NCBI GenBank assembly: GCA_017459895.1
Contig: JAFUCA010000006.1
Span: 124,001 to 188,000, forward strand
Direction of reading: 5' to 3'
DNA from: Bacillota bacterium
GTDB lineage: Bacteria; Bacillota; Clostridia; Peptostreptococcales; Anaerovoracaceae
Length of the DNA stretch: 64,000 bases
Part shown: positions 36,931-45,294 of the stretch, piece by piece
Numbering within the stretch: position 1 is the stretch's first letter
How the letters are laid out: each line of letters opens with the position of its first letter
Translations under genes and position numbers: made by a program
Notes under the pieces: model-generated
What the model was told of the DNA's origin: nothing
Seen by the model: the letters and a program-made list of their open reading frames with translations, nothing else
Databases searched by the model: none

Positions 36931-37980
36931 ATGACCGGCCGGCGGATCATCTATATCCTTTGGATCGCAGCGGTTCTGCTGCCACATCTGTTTACGAACA
37001 ACTTCGGGACGTGGATCCTTCTGATCCTCACTTTTGTTGTGCCCGGAATCGGGATCCTGGGGAGCCGCCGGGCAGCCCAGTCGCTGGCGCTGCAGTGGCA
37101 GCAGATGCCCCGGGGCGGGGACGGAGGAAGGGACTTACCGCGGAGCACGGCCGGCAATTCACCCCGGGGTGCGACCGGTGCTCTGCCGCCGGTCTGCATC
37201 ACGCTGATAAACCATAGCCGGATTCCTTTGACCTGCGTTCACATCGAGCTGGAGGACCGAAATCTGCTGACCGCAGAGACCTCCCGCCAGGAGAGCCGGA
37301 TCAGTCTGCCCGGCAGGTTCGAGCAGGAAATCCAGTTTGATTTCCCGACGGACTGCTGCGGCGCCCGGCAGATCCGCGTGTGCTCCTGCAGAGCGGAGGA
37401 CCCCTTTGGCCTGATGCAGTGGAGCGGGGCGCTTCCGGAGGAAATGCGCAGCCTCGTGCGTCCCCGGGCGGGGGCGCTTCCGGAGGGAGTCCTCGCAGGA
37501 ACGCAGGCAGATGGCGGCGAGGCGCAGGGGAACCGGGCCGCATGGAGCGGAGATCTGGATCCGGCGCTGATCCGCGCGTACCAGCCGGGTGATCCGGTGC
37601 AGCAGATTCATTGGAAGCTCTCCGAAAAAGTCGATCGAACCCTGATGCTGGAGCGGAACGAGCCGACGCGGCAGCAGTTGAAGATCCTTCTGAACGACCG
37701 GCCGTCCCAGGCACAGGCACCCGCGGCATCCCTGCGCGGCATCGGTTCGCGGCAGCTTTCGGAGCTGTTCGAAACAGCAGCAGCCCTCATGCAAAGGCTG
37801 GAGGAGCTGGAGATTCCCTATGTGCTGCAGAAGCTCTCCGGCCGGGAAGGTCTGGAGCAGATCCTGTCGGAGCCGTTCTATGGAGAGGGCGCGACCAGAG
37901 AAGCCCCGGAGGCAGGTGCCATCCTGCTCACGCCGGGATCCGGCGGAGTGATCGCAGAAAGGATCGGTGAGGAGCGGTGA
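36931..37980 (+). CDS. DUF58 protein, MoxR operon
   Basis: 349 residues from ATG 36931 (GGGGGAG upstream; a longer frame from 36775 lies inside the MoxR gene). Two membrane segments near the N terminus, then a beta-rich region and the DUF58 signature RAYQPGDPVQQIHWKLSEK near residues 215-235. DUF58 proteins are MoxR partners of unknown biochemistry, likely with a von Willebrand-like fold. The gene ends by overlap (GTGA) with the following membrane protein. Confidence 0.88.
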   Translation: MTGRRIIYILWIAAVLLPHLFTNNFGTWILLILTFVVPGIGILGSRRAAQSLALQWQQMPRGGDGGRDLPRSTAGNSPRGATGALPPVCITLINHSRIPLTCVHIELEDRNLLTAETSRQESRISLPGRFEQEIQFDFPTDCCGARQIRVCSCRAEDPFGLMQWSGALPEEMRSLVRPRAGALPEGVLAGTQADGGEAQGNRAAWSGDLDPALIRAYQPGDPVQQIHWKLSEKVDRTLMLERNEPTRQQLKILLNDRPSQAQAPAASLRGIGSRQLSELFETAAALMQRLEELEIPYVLQKLSGREGLEQILSEPFYGEGATREAPEAGAILLTPGSGGVIAERIGEER

Positions 37981-39089
37981 GCACGCGAAAGATCGGAAGA
38001 ACACGAATGATCCGTTCTACCGGAGTTCGGATCCTGCGCCTGCTTCCGGACGCGCTGATTCTGGCAGCGCTTCTTGCCGGTATGCTGCGGGCGATTTTGC
38101 CGCAGCTTACGGGTGGCTGGGAAGCAGGACTGATGCTTGCCGGAGCCGTCGCAATCATCGTCATAACCGTGATCCGAAAGAGCGTTCTGACCTGCGGGGT
38201 CCTGACCGGACTGACCGTCTTTCTCAAAGCAGCGGATTACATGAGCGGGGACAGTCTGAGCACGATTCTGTTGTTTTCGGGCCTGGGCCTTCTGGCGATG
38301 CGGATCCGGATGAGAAGGACCCGGGCGGAATCGGAGCCGGCGCTGCAGCGAAAAGTCTACGGCCAGCAGGCGGCGGTTGCGCTTGGGGTGACGCTGATCC
38401 TGATCTGCCTGCTGATCCCGCTGTATCAGGTGCTGATCAGCCCAGATCTCGACGAGGAGCACGGGCTTTCCCTGCCGGTCCGTCCCATGCAGATGCAGCA
38501 GCAAACCCAGCAGCCGGCACAAACCGAACCGGAGCAGCGGGAGCAAAGTTATCGGGAAAAGCCGCTTCCCGTGGATCCCCAGGCCTCCGAACAGGGTCTG
38601 CCCGTCCAGCCGGAGATGTCTGAAGAGCCGGGCCTTCCCGGATGGATTCTTCCGATGGCGCTTTTGGCAGCGGCCTGCGCTGCGGGGCTTTCCGCAGCCT
38701 ATATACGCATGATCGGAAGGCCGCGACGGCGGCTGAAAAGATTGGAGAGGCAGGCCGATGCGCACCGCAGCAGCGAGGCCTTAACCGGGAAGCTCGTACA
38801 GACGCAGCTCCAGCTTTTGCAGTATCTGCTGCAATTGCATGGAATTCACCTGCGCCGGGGCCAGCTCTTTTCGGATCTGATGCCCGCGGTGGCGCTTCGC
38901 ATTTCGCTGCCCGCGGAGGAGGCGTTCGCTTCGGCGCTGTCGGTCTGGCAGAAGTCCGTCTATGGGGGTGAGGACGTCTCCGCGCCGGATCTGCAAAGGC
39001 TGGAGCAGGATGTTCGGACCATCCGGAAGGAGATGCGTGGAAGCGCGTCCATCCGGCAGCGGATTCGGTACCGGTTGCTGGGAGTGTAG
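37977..39089 (+). CDS. Multi-pass membrane protein of the MoxR-DUF58 operon
   Basis: 370 residues from GTG 37977, overlapping the DUF58 stop by 4 bases. Four to five N-terminal membrane segments (about 15-160), a periplasm-like Pro/Gln/Glu-rich stretch (about 160-220), one more membrane segment (about 225-245) and a cytoplasmic helical tail resembling DUF4129. The place is normally taken by a TgpA-type transglutaminase with flanking helices, but no Cys-His-Asp transglutaminase core is present. Helical tails with QRLEQDVRTIRKEM are compatible with DUF4129. Function unknown. Confidence 0.6.
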   Translation: MSTRKIGRTRMIRSTGVRILRLLPDALILAALLAGMLRAILPQLTGGWEAGLMLAGAVAIIVITVIRKSVLTCGVLTGLTVFLKAADYMSGDSLSTILLFSGLGLLAMRIRMRRTRAESEPALQRKVYGQQAAVALGVTLILICLLIPLYQVLISPDLDEEHGLSLPVRPMQMQQQTQQPAQTEPEQREQSYREKPLPVDPQASEQGLPVQPEMSEEPGLPGWILPMALLAAACAAGLSAAYIRMIGRPRRRLKRLERQADAHRSSEALTGKLVQTQLQLLQYLLQLHGIHLRRGQLFSDLMPAVALRISLPAEEAFASALSVWQKSVYGGEDVSAPDLQRLEQDVRTIRKEMRGSASIRQRIRYRLLGV

Positions 39090-39140
39090 CGAAACGGATG
39101 ACGTGTAATCGAGGGAACAGCGGCGGGGGAAGCTGTGGTG

Positions 39141-39364
39141 TTGCAGATTCTGGTGGCGAGTGACGAGAATCTGCAACAATCGGGCAGACAGGGACCTGCA
39201 CAGAGGGGACTTGAGACCTCAATTTGAAGATTTAGCGCTGACAAAACGAAATCTGCAACATAATTCTGTTTTTGTTGCAGATTTCTTTGTCTGGCAATAA
39301 TATCAAAAAAAAAACACGTTTTCAGGTGGCCTGACGAGGGATGACGGCCGTGCGGTTGCAGATT
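39141..39364. repeat. Inverted TTGCAGATT arms between convergent genes
   Basis: TTGCAGATT at 39141, 39275 and 39356; reverse AATCTGCAA at 39168 and 39250, with a degenerate copy near 39382. The 39168 arm is 27 bp after the first, and GAAATCTGCAAC (39248-39259) pairs with GTTGCAGATTTC (39274-39285) in a perfect 12-bp-arm hairpin followed by TTTG. This hairpin may serve as a terminator for both converging genes. Confidence 0.6.
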
Positions 39365-39415
39365 CCTCCGATTAAAAATCAAAACTGCAGGGCAAACCTT
39401 CGGGTCAGCGCTGGG

Positions 39416-41509
39416 TCACTTCAACCTCGCTCGGACCGGCGTAGACCAGGGGCTGTAGACCTTCGCGCCGTCCACCAGGCACCAGGTCCGCAGGCGGTAG
39501 TAGTAGGTGACTCCCGGGAGGACATCCCGGTCCATATAGGCGTTGGAGGATCCGCGCCGGTAATCCAGGCGGGCGATGGTCTCGAAGTCGCCGCCGGCTG
39601 CGTTGCTGTCGCCCGAAGCAGCCGCGTCGCCAACACCAACCCCGCTTCCCGCAGTAGCCCCGCCGCGCCGGGCGATCTCCAGGCCGGAGGAGCCGAGGGA
39701 GACTGCGTCCCCGGTACTGTTATTGTCCAGAATATAGATCGCGCCCTCCGAAGCCCAGCCGGTGGCATCCACAGAAGGGACGGGCGGCGCGGCGCCGTTG
39801 TAGCCGTACTGCAGCGCCCGGGTGAGCCGCTGCCGGCCGGAGTCCGTTTCGCCCCAGCCTTCCAGAAGGTAGACGTTCCAGGCGCCGGCGACTGCCGAAG
39901 TGTCCGCATAGAAATTCTGCTGCGGGGAAACGCTGGCGATCTGAACGAGTCCATCCACCTGCGCCGCCAGTTCCTCTGCCGAAACCGCGGCTTTGCGGGA
40001 CAGGCGGGTGAGGTCCGGCTGCTGCTGGGCGATTCCCCGATACAGACGGTATTCGCTGATGCCGGTGCCAGCCGAGGGAGGATTATCCCAGGCCAAAAGG
40101 GAGCTCGTCAGAGTGGAGGGCTCTACCGAAAGGGTCAGGATCTGCTCCGAAGCAGAGGATGCCGGTGTCACAGGAGCATTCGAATCCGAAGGCTGCGAGG
40201 GAGTCGTTTCGTTTGCGGGATCGGGCTTTGCCGGTTTTCCTGAACCGGGATTGCCCGGTTTTTTTCCTGAGCCCCTGCCCGGACGGCGACTGTCACCCCG
40301 CCGCGGAGCGGCTGCATTTCCATCGGACGTGCGAAGAGGATTTGCCTGCAAAGGCTGGTTTTGCTGCGTCGCGCCAGCATTGTTGCCCGTGCCGGCATTG
40401 TTGCCTGCGCCCGCACCGGCGTTGTCAGAAGTAGCACCGGCATTGTCAGAAGCAGCACCGGCATTGTCAGAAGTGGCAGCGGCGACGCCGGAAACGGCAG
40501 CATGATCCGCAGCGAGGCTCCCGGAGGGGACGCCGCCGCGGCCGGTTTCCGGCAGGGAAACAGAGGCCTGCTGAAGGGAAGCGCTCTGAAGCGGGTCCGG
40601 CGGCGCATCGGATCCGGTCAGGATGGCGGTGCCGGTAAAGCCGATCACCGCAAGGCTCATTAAAACAGCCGTCAGGGCGCGGCCGAAAGCTCCGCCTTCT
40701 TTATGCGCGGCACTGCGAAGGCCGGCCTGAATCAGCTGCCCCCGCCCGAGTGTGTCCATGCCGGGCTGATCCATGCCGGGTCTGCCAAAGTCAGGCCTGC
40801 CCAAGCCGAGCCGGCCCAAACCGAGCCGGCCTAACCCGGCGCCGCTCTGTCCGGCCTGGGCAGCGCTGCGAAGGGCAGCCTTGCCCAGAAGACTTCCCGT
40901 GACGATCGGATCCTCGCCCAAAAGCCGCCCCAGCTTTTGCAGATCCACCCGGTGGCGCCGCTCATAAGCCGCGAGCTTCCTGCGAAACGCCTGCCGCGCG
41001 TGGTAAAGCCGGCTTTTGACCGTGCCCTCGGGGCAGCCGAACAGAGAAGCGATCTCCGACAGAGACCGTTCCTCGTAGTAACAGGCGATCAGAATCTCCC
41101 GGTGCTTCGGGGGGAGTTCCTCTAGGATCTCCGCGACGATCGCCTGCTGCTGCTGCCGGTCGATGGCGGTGTCCGGCAGGTACAGATCATCCTCGTCCGC
41201 CAGGGAGGAGAGGAGTCCGTCCGCGGCCGTCAGCGCCCGGGGGCTTCCGGCGCTCCCCGCGGGAAGCAGGTGAAACAAAATCTTTTTTGCCCACGGAAAA
41301 AACCGGTCCGGATCCCGCAGGTCACCGATGGACTCGATGATCCGGACATAGGTCTCCTGCACCAGCTCCTGGGACAGCTCCCGGTCGTGGGTCAGGTACA
41401 GCGCGTACACGTACAGCTGGGGCCGGGTCTGCTCGCAAAGTCTGGCGAGGGCGCCGGCATCTCCCTGCTGCGCGTCTGTGATTAACTTTTTCAGTGGCTG
41501 TTTTTTCAC
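39416..41509 (-). CDS. ECF-type sigma factor fused to a membrane helix and an extracellular domain
   Basis: 697 residues from GTG 41509 (no clear ribosome-binding site, so the start is uncertain). Residues about 1-100 are sigma region 2 (LSQELVQETYVRIIESIGDLRD) and about 115-190 region 4 (LPPKHREILIACYYEERSLSEIASLFGCPEGTVKSRLYHARQ). A Gly/Arg/Leu-rich repeat region (GLGRLGLGRL) follows, then one membrane helix (about 278-298), a low-complexity Ala/Gly/Asn/Ser segment with repeated SDNAGA units, and a fibronectin-like domain with further beta segments (about 440-697). The topology puts the sigma domain inside and the tail outside, so the factor could be held at the membrane until released. No anti-sigma gene is adjacent. 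Confidence 0.8.
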   Translation of the reverse strand: MKKQPLKKLITDAQQGDAGALARLCEQTRPQLYVYALYLTHDRELSQELVQETYVRIIESIGDLRDPDRFFPWAKKILFHLLPAGSAGSPRALTAADGLLSSLADEDDLYLPDTAIDRQQQQAIVAEILEELPPKHREILIACYYEERSLSEIASLFGCPEGTVKSRLYHARQAFRRKLAAYERRHRVDLQKLGRLLGEDPIVTGSLLGKAALRSAAQAGQSGAGLGRLGLGRLGLGRPDFGRPGMDQPGMDTLGRGQLIQAGLRSAAHKEGGAFGRALTAVLMSLAVIGFTGTAILTGSDAPPDPLQSASLQQASVSLPETGRGGVPSGSLAADHAAVSGVAAATSDNAGAASDNAGATSDNAGAGAGNNAGTGNNAGATQQNQPLQANPLRTSDGNAAAPRRGDSRRPGRGSGKKPGNPGSGKPAKPDPANETTPSQPSDSNAPVTPASSASEQILTLSVEPSTLTSSLLAWDNPPSAGTGISEYRLYRGIAQQQPDLTRLSRKAAVSAEELAAQVDGLVQIASVSPQQNFYADTSAVAGAWNVYLLEGWGETDSGRQRLTRALQYGYNGAAPPVPSVDATGWASEGAIYILDNNSTGDAVSLGSSGLEIARRGGATAGSGVGVGDAAASGDSNAAGGDFETIARLDYRRGSSNAYMDRDVLPGVTYYYRLRTWCLVDGAKVYSPWSTPVRARLK

Positions 41510-41549
41510 GTGTCTTAGATCTTGCTATCTGCTGCTTATTTCCTGTTTC

Positions 41550-42773
41550 CTATTTCTTCGCTTTCATCTTGACCGGCGCGGACAGCTTGCCGGGAATCTT
41601 CGATCCGCCCACTACCGTATAAGGCTGGACCTTGTAGTAGTAGACCTTGCCCTTCTTCAGCTTCTTGTCGGTCCAGGTGAAGTGGCTGTTGCAGGCGGAT
41701 GTTTTGACCAGCTTGTAGGAGCCGGTCTTCTTCGTCGCGCGGTAGATCCGGTAGCCGGTCACGCCTGCGGCCTTCTTCCAGGTCAGCTTCGCCTTTTTCT
41801 TCTTCAGGGCTTTGGCCGTGAGCTTTGACTTCGCGGCGGAGGCTGCCTTGATGTTTGCTGCCCGGATCGCAGCAGCCGCGTCTTCCTCCGACTGGAACAC
41901 CAGAATCTTCTGGATCGCCGGAGTGACGTGGCCGATGATCTCGATATCGTCTCCCAGAAAGGTGACCTTCGTAATGGCGCTGCCTTCAATGCTGGACAGA
42001 TAGAAGCTGTACTGATTCGCCGGGATCGTGATGGATTTCAGGTATTTCGCGTTCTTGAAGGTGAAATCACCGGTCATCGTCGCCTCGGGAGAAACGGTGA
42101 AGGACGTGCCAGGCTTTGCAGGAGGATAGGCCTCCAGATAATTCTCGGAGTCGCCGTAGCTGTAGAGGATCCCATTCTCACTGAAGTACACCTCGCTGCC
42201 CTCGCCGGTTTCAATGGATTCCAGGTTGGGGAAATTCTCACCGTCGACACCGGAGATGTAGCCGTCGCAAACGCTGGCGGGAAGGTAGAGGCTCCTGACC
42301 CGGTCTGCGGCTGCGTCCTCACCATCCCGATACTCGTCGGCAAGGAGGGCGCCGTAGCGGCTTGCGTCAAATTCGGCCACCGGATAGCCGTCGATGGTTT
42401 CCGGAACCACCAGGTCCTCTGCTTCTCCGCTATAGCCCAGGATCCATACGGTGATGGGATCTTCCAAAGCCCATTCCAGCTCGTCGGGGTCCGGATCTCC
42501 CGCGAATTCGTAGGAAGCGCCGTCCTCGCTCTTCTGCCAGTCCTCTCGCGTCCATTCGTGCCAGAATCCGCTGAAGGCCCAGGCAAACCCGTCGGTGGTT
42601 CGCCAGGCGGCATAGCCATCCGCATCTTCGATCAGGGTGTTGGATGCATCAACGGTGGGATAGGCCGGGGCTTCTTCGTCTGCAAAGGCTGCAGCGGGCA
42701 GGAGCAGTGCAAAGGCTGCAATGAGCGCGAGCAGGAACTTCCGGCAGGCGCTGCGGGAGGATCGGTTTCTCAT
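41550..42773 (-). CDS. Secreted BspA-like leucine-rich repeat protein
   Basis: 407 residues from ATG 42773 (AAAGGAG 7 bases upstream; a longer open frame to 42965 is not supported). Signal peptide ends AAAFADEE; the coding DNA there is a one-mismatch copy of the 11-mer word. Residues about 130-290 show LRR_5/BspA-type pieces (VRSLYLPASV, FPNLESIETGEGSEVYF, ENYLEAYPPAK, AKYLKSITIPANQYSFY). The C terminus is a lysine-rich fibronectin-like domain. BspA-type proteins are adhesins in oral and gut bacteria. Promoter on the minus strand at 42840-42868. Confidence 0.75.
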   Translation of the reverse strand: MRNRSSRSACRKFLLALIAAFALLLPAAAFADEEAPAYPTVDASNTLIEDADGYAAWRTTDGFAWAFSGFWHEWTREDWQKSEDGASYEFAGDPDPDELEWALEDPITVWILGYSGEAEDLVVPETIDGYPVAEFDASRYGALLADEYRDGEDAAADRVRSLYLPASVCDGYISGVDGENFPNLESIETGEGSEVYFSENGILYSYGDSENYLEAYPPAKPGTSFTVSPEATMTGDFTFKNAKYLKSITIPANQYSFYLSSIEGSAITKVTFLGDDIEIIGHVTPAIQKILVFQSEEDAAAAIRAANIKAASAAKSKLTAKALKKKKAKLTWKKAAGVTGYRIYRATKKTGSYKLVKTSACNSHFTWTDKKLKKGKVYYYKVQPYTVVGGSKIPGKLSAPVKMKAKK

Positions 42774-42839
42774 AGGGGACTCCTTTTGAATATGATGGAA
42801 TTCAACGAATGCCGGGTAAAAACACAGAAAGCCACAACT

Positions 42840-42868
42840 ATTATATGGAAAAACCGTAATAAACGCAA
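42840..42868 (-). promoter_or_regulatory. Promoter of the BspA-like gene
   Basis: On the minus strand TTGCGT (42863-42868), 17-bp spacer and TATAAT (42840-42845). Confidence 0.65.
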
Positions 42869-42936
42869 GGATCCCGGCTACTTCGAATCTGAGCGTGATT
42901 GACTGCAGATGATTGACTGTAGACCGCAGACGAGCG

Positions 42937-43199
42937 CTACCACAAATGAGCAGATTCCGGCTCAATATGGTAGGAAGCTACCATATAATGAGGGAAATGC
43001 CTGTTTGGTGGTAGTTTGGTGGTAAGATGGCGGCTTCCTGCCGCAGGAAATAGGACAAGTTTGCTGATGCACGATCCTACTCGAGATAATCTTGCTGAAA
43101 GTGAATGATCTGCAGCTGTGCACCTACCACATTGGCTGATTTTTCGCAGGGTATGGTAGGAAGCTACCATATCGGCCAGATTTTGCGATTTCATGGTAG
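42937..43199. repeat. Two composite CTACCAYA/TRTGGTAG elements
   Basis: Element 1 (42937-43014): CTACCACA, TATGGTAG at +29, GAAG, CTACCATA, GGTGGTAG at +29. Element 2 (43124-43199): the same order with offset 28 and the same GAAG linker. The centre TATGGTAGGAAGCTACCATA is a perfect palindrome. The spacers between arms differ. Same motif as the array at 60593-60847. Confidence 0.85.
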
Positions 43200-43219
43200 G
43201 CTTCGTGTGCAGGGTTCCG

Positions 43220-43278
43220 TGACAGGACTTCACCTGACTGACAGGATTCCGCTTGGCTGACAGGACTTCACCTGACTG
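43220..43278 (+). repeat. Three 19-bp tandem repeats, TGACAGGA type
   Basis: TGACAGGAyTyC units start at 43220, 43239 and 43258; the first and third share 21 identical bases, the second is degenerate. The 11-mer word follows at 43287-43297. The 43313-42774 gap otherwise holds the composite elements above. Confidence 0.7.
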
Positions 43279-43312
43279 GCAGTGCTCCAGCCTTTGCGAA
43301 AAAAACAACCGA

Positions 43313-43681
43313 CTAGCGGGACAGGCGGTCGATCAGATCCCGGACGTAGTTCAGATCGGATTCGCTGAGAAGGGACATGCGGCGCGCAGTGTCAGCCAGC
43401 AGAGGCTTCTGCTGCAGCAGGTCCGCCAGCCTTTGGGCGTCGGAATCCCCGGAGAAATGCGAGGGCTCCTCGATCAGATCCGCCTTGGTGACACCGAAAT
43501 ACTCCGCTATCTGTTCGATCTTGTCGATGCGGGGGTAGGTGCGGGCGTGGAGCCAGTCGGAGAGGGTGCTGTAGCGAAAGTCCAGATCGTCACACAGCTT
43601 CTGCCTGCTGATGCCCTTCGCTTCAATATATCGCGCGAGATTCGCGGCCATGACGGATTTGTTGCCAAGAGATGATTTCAT
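43313..43681 (-). CDS. XRE-family transcriptional regulator, probable leaderless mRNA
   Basis: 122 residues from ATG 43681. A longer frame to 43756 is ruled out by the promoter (43688-43716), which puts the transcript start on the ATG itself. Residues about 8-70 form the helix-turn-helix (NLARYIEAKGISRQKLCDDLDFRYSTLSDWLHARTYPRIDKIEQIAEYFGV); the C-terminal half is helical (DYVRDLIDRL). Downstream lie the 19-bp tandem repeats and the composite TATGGTAG elements, which are possible binding sites. It is divergent from the small XRE gene at 43887. Confidence 0.85.
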   Translation of the reverse strand: MKSSLGNKSVMAANLARYIEAKGISRQKLCDDLDFRYSTLSDWLHARTYPRIDKIEQIAEYFGVTKADLIEEPSHFSGDSDAQRLADLLQQKPLLADTARRMSLLSESDLNYVRDLIDRLSR

Positions 43682-43687
43682 GGCATT

Positions 43688-43716
43688 ATTATATCCGGAA
43701 GCGGTCCGAAAATCAA
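43688..43716 (-). promoter_or_regulatory. Promoter of the XRE gene at 43681
   Basis: Minus strand TTGATT (43711-43716), 17-bp spacer, TATAAT (43688-43693), then six bases and ATG. The predicted start of the transcript coincides with the ATG. Confidence 0.7.
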
Positions 43717-43760
43717 CGAAACCGTGAAAGAAAGCGGGAAAACCGTGACCTGACAATAAA

Positions 43761-43802
43761 ACGGTTTAACCGTTGATAGCAAGGGCAATATCGTGGTAAA
43801 AT
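43761..43802 (+). promoter_or_regulatory. Operator and promoter of the small XRE gene (module copy 2)
   Basis: ACGGTTTAACCGT (43761-43773), -35 TTGATA (43773-43778), 18-bp spacer, TAAAAT (43797-43802). Same layout as 27789-27830, including AAAA before the palindrome and similar bases in the spacer. Confidence 0.75.
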
Positions 43803-43837
43803 CATAACAACTTATCATCTGAAGAAAAAGCAGATTC

Positions 43838-43881
43838 TTTGAACCTTCTGGATCGAAAATCCCTCTATATAACAGGAGGGA
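43838..43881 (+). promoter_or_regulatory. Conserved leader with hairpin over the ribosome-binding site (copy 2)
   Basis: TTTGAACC, then CCCTC (43861-43865) and GAGGG (43876-43880) closing a 10-nt loop. AGGAGG in the right arm is the ribosome-binding site for ATG 43887, so pairing would block translation. Matches 27863-27906 in sequence and spacing. Confidence 0.7.
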
Positions 43882-43886
43882 AGTGT

Positions 43887-44093
43887 ATGGAAATCACATT
43901 AAAAGCAGCGAGAATCAATGCAGGGCTGACGCAGCGGGAGGCTGCGGCGAAGATCGGCGTCAGCAAACAGAGCCTTTCGGCCTATGAGACCGGGAAGCGC
44001 TTCCCGGGACCGGAGGTGATCCGGCGTATCGAGGAAGTTTACGGGGTGTCCTACAGCGAGATCCGGTTTCGGCCGGAGGAAAACCGTGGTTAA
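43887..44093 (+). CDS. Small XRE-family regulator
   Basis: 68 residues, little more than a helix-turn-helix (LKAARINAGLTQREAAAKIGVSKQSLSAYETGKRFPGPEVIRRIEEVYGV), as in Cro/C1-like and SinR-like regulators. AGGAGG lies 8 bases before ATG 43887, inside the conserved leader hairpin. The palindrome ACGGTTTAACCGT upstream is a likely binding site and suggests self-control; the same site precedes the transglutaminase-like surface gene at 27.9 kb. A surface gene follows 68 bp downstream. Confidence 0.88.
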   Translation: MEITLKAARINAGLTQREAAAKIGVSKQSLSAYETGKRFPGPEVIRRIEEVYGVSYSEIRFRPEENRG

Positions 44094-44161
44094 ACCGTAA
44101 CAACGGCCGCCGGGACGTGTAATAAAAAACAAAACCCCAGTGAGATTGAAGGAGGTCACAG

Positions 44162-45268
44162 ATGATAAACATCAGAGAAAGAATTTCCGGTAAAGGGAGA
44201 AACGCCGGAATGAAAGCGATAGGAGTGTTCCTGATGGCAGCCTTGATGGCGCTGACCATCCTGCCGCTGACCCAGGAAGAAAGCTCTGCGGCGGCATTCA
44301 ACATTCCCCTGAATAAAACGCCGGGAAACACCACCAGAGTAACGGGAACCCTGAAGGCAGGGGTCACGAAGGAGCTGTCGTTCACAACCACAGACCGGGA
44401 GTCCTATTACAAAATCGAAATCGTAAACAGCGAGGGCGACGGATACATCAAGGCGCTTCTGCTGGATGAGGACAAAGTGCTGCTCGAAGAGAAGACTTTT
44501 ATCCGGCAGGGAAATAAAAAGCGTTTTTCCTATCTGATCGATAAAGAAAGGAAGCTGACCAGAAACAGCATGCACTATATAAGCATGCAATCGAATAGCA
44601 CCTCGAATCCGATCGATTACGTGATCCTTCTGACCGAATATCCCGATGACATGGGAAATACCAAGTCTGAGGCGAAGTCGATCACCACAGGAAAAACCAA
44701 AGGCGCTTTGGAAATAGACGATATCGGAGATACCGACTGGATGGTGTTTAAGGCTCCGGCGAAGGGGACCTATCATCTCACGCTGAGAAACGCCTCCGTT
44801 CCGGGAAATAACTTAAACTGGTGCTTCTATGACAGGGACGGTGTATTGATCAATCAGCGCAGCTTTCACAATCAGGACGAGGTGTCAACACGGGATTTCC
44901 AGCTGGCCAAGGGAGAGAACCTGTTTGTCCGGGCCAAGGGCGCCGGATACGGGGAATATTCCATTACGATCCAGCAGCCGAACCCCATGACCGTGAAGGT
45001 CTTTGACAAAAAGGTCTCCAGAAAAAAGGTGAAATCCAACAAGGTTGCACTGAAGCCCATCGTCACCGCGAATGCCCAAGGCAAGGTCTCTTATGCAAAG
45101 GCTGGAGGATCCAAGCGTCTGAGCGTCAATAAAACCACCGGCAAGATCACGGTGAAGAAGGGCACAGCGAAGGGAACGTACAAGATCAAGGTCGCGGTCA
45201 AAGCCGGCGGAAACAGCAAGTTCTGTTCCAAGACCGTTACAAAGACAATTAAGATCAAGGTGAAATGA
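44162..45268 (+). CDS. Secreted surface protein with two pre-peptidase-like beta domains
   Basis: 368 residues with AAGGAGGT before ATG 44162. Signal peptide to about residue 44 (ESSAAA). Two beta-sandwich regions (about 50-140 and 150-265) look like bacterial pre-peptidase C-terminal domains (DIGDTDWMVFKAPAKGTYHLTL, GENLFVRAKGAGYGEYSITI). The C terminus (about 270-368) is a lysine-rich Big2-like domain. Position after the small XRE gene points to joint control. The word GCAAAGGCTGG (45095) is read AKAG. Confidence 0.7.
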   Translation: MINIRERISGKGRNAGMKAIGVFLMAALMALTILPLTQEESSAAAFNIPLNKTPGNTTRVTGTLKAGVTKELSFTTTDRESYYKIEIVNSEGDGYIKALLLDEDKVLLEEKTFIRQGNKKRFSYLIDKERKLTRNSMHYISMQSNSTSNPIDYVILLTEYPDDMGNTKSEAKSITTGKTKGALEIDDIGDTDWMVFKAPAKGTYHLTLRNASVPGNNLNWCFYDRDGVLINQRSFHNQDEVSTRDFQLAKGENLFVRAKGAGYGEYSITIQQPNPMTVKVFDKKVSRKKVKSNKVALKPIVTANAQGKVSYAKAGGSKRLSVNKTTGKITVKKGTAKGTYKIKVAVKAGGNSKFCSKTVTKTIKIKVK

Positions 45269-45294
45269 GGTAAAAAAGCCAGGGAGGAGCACAA

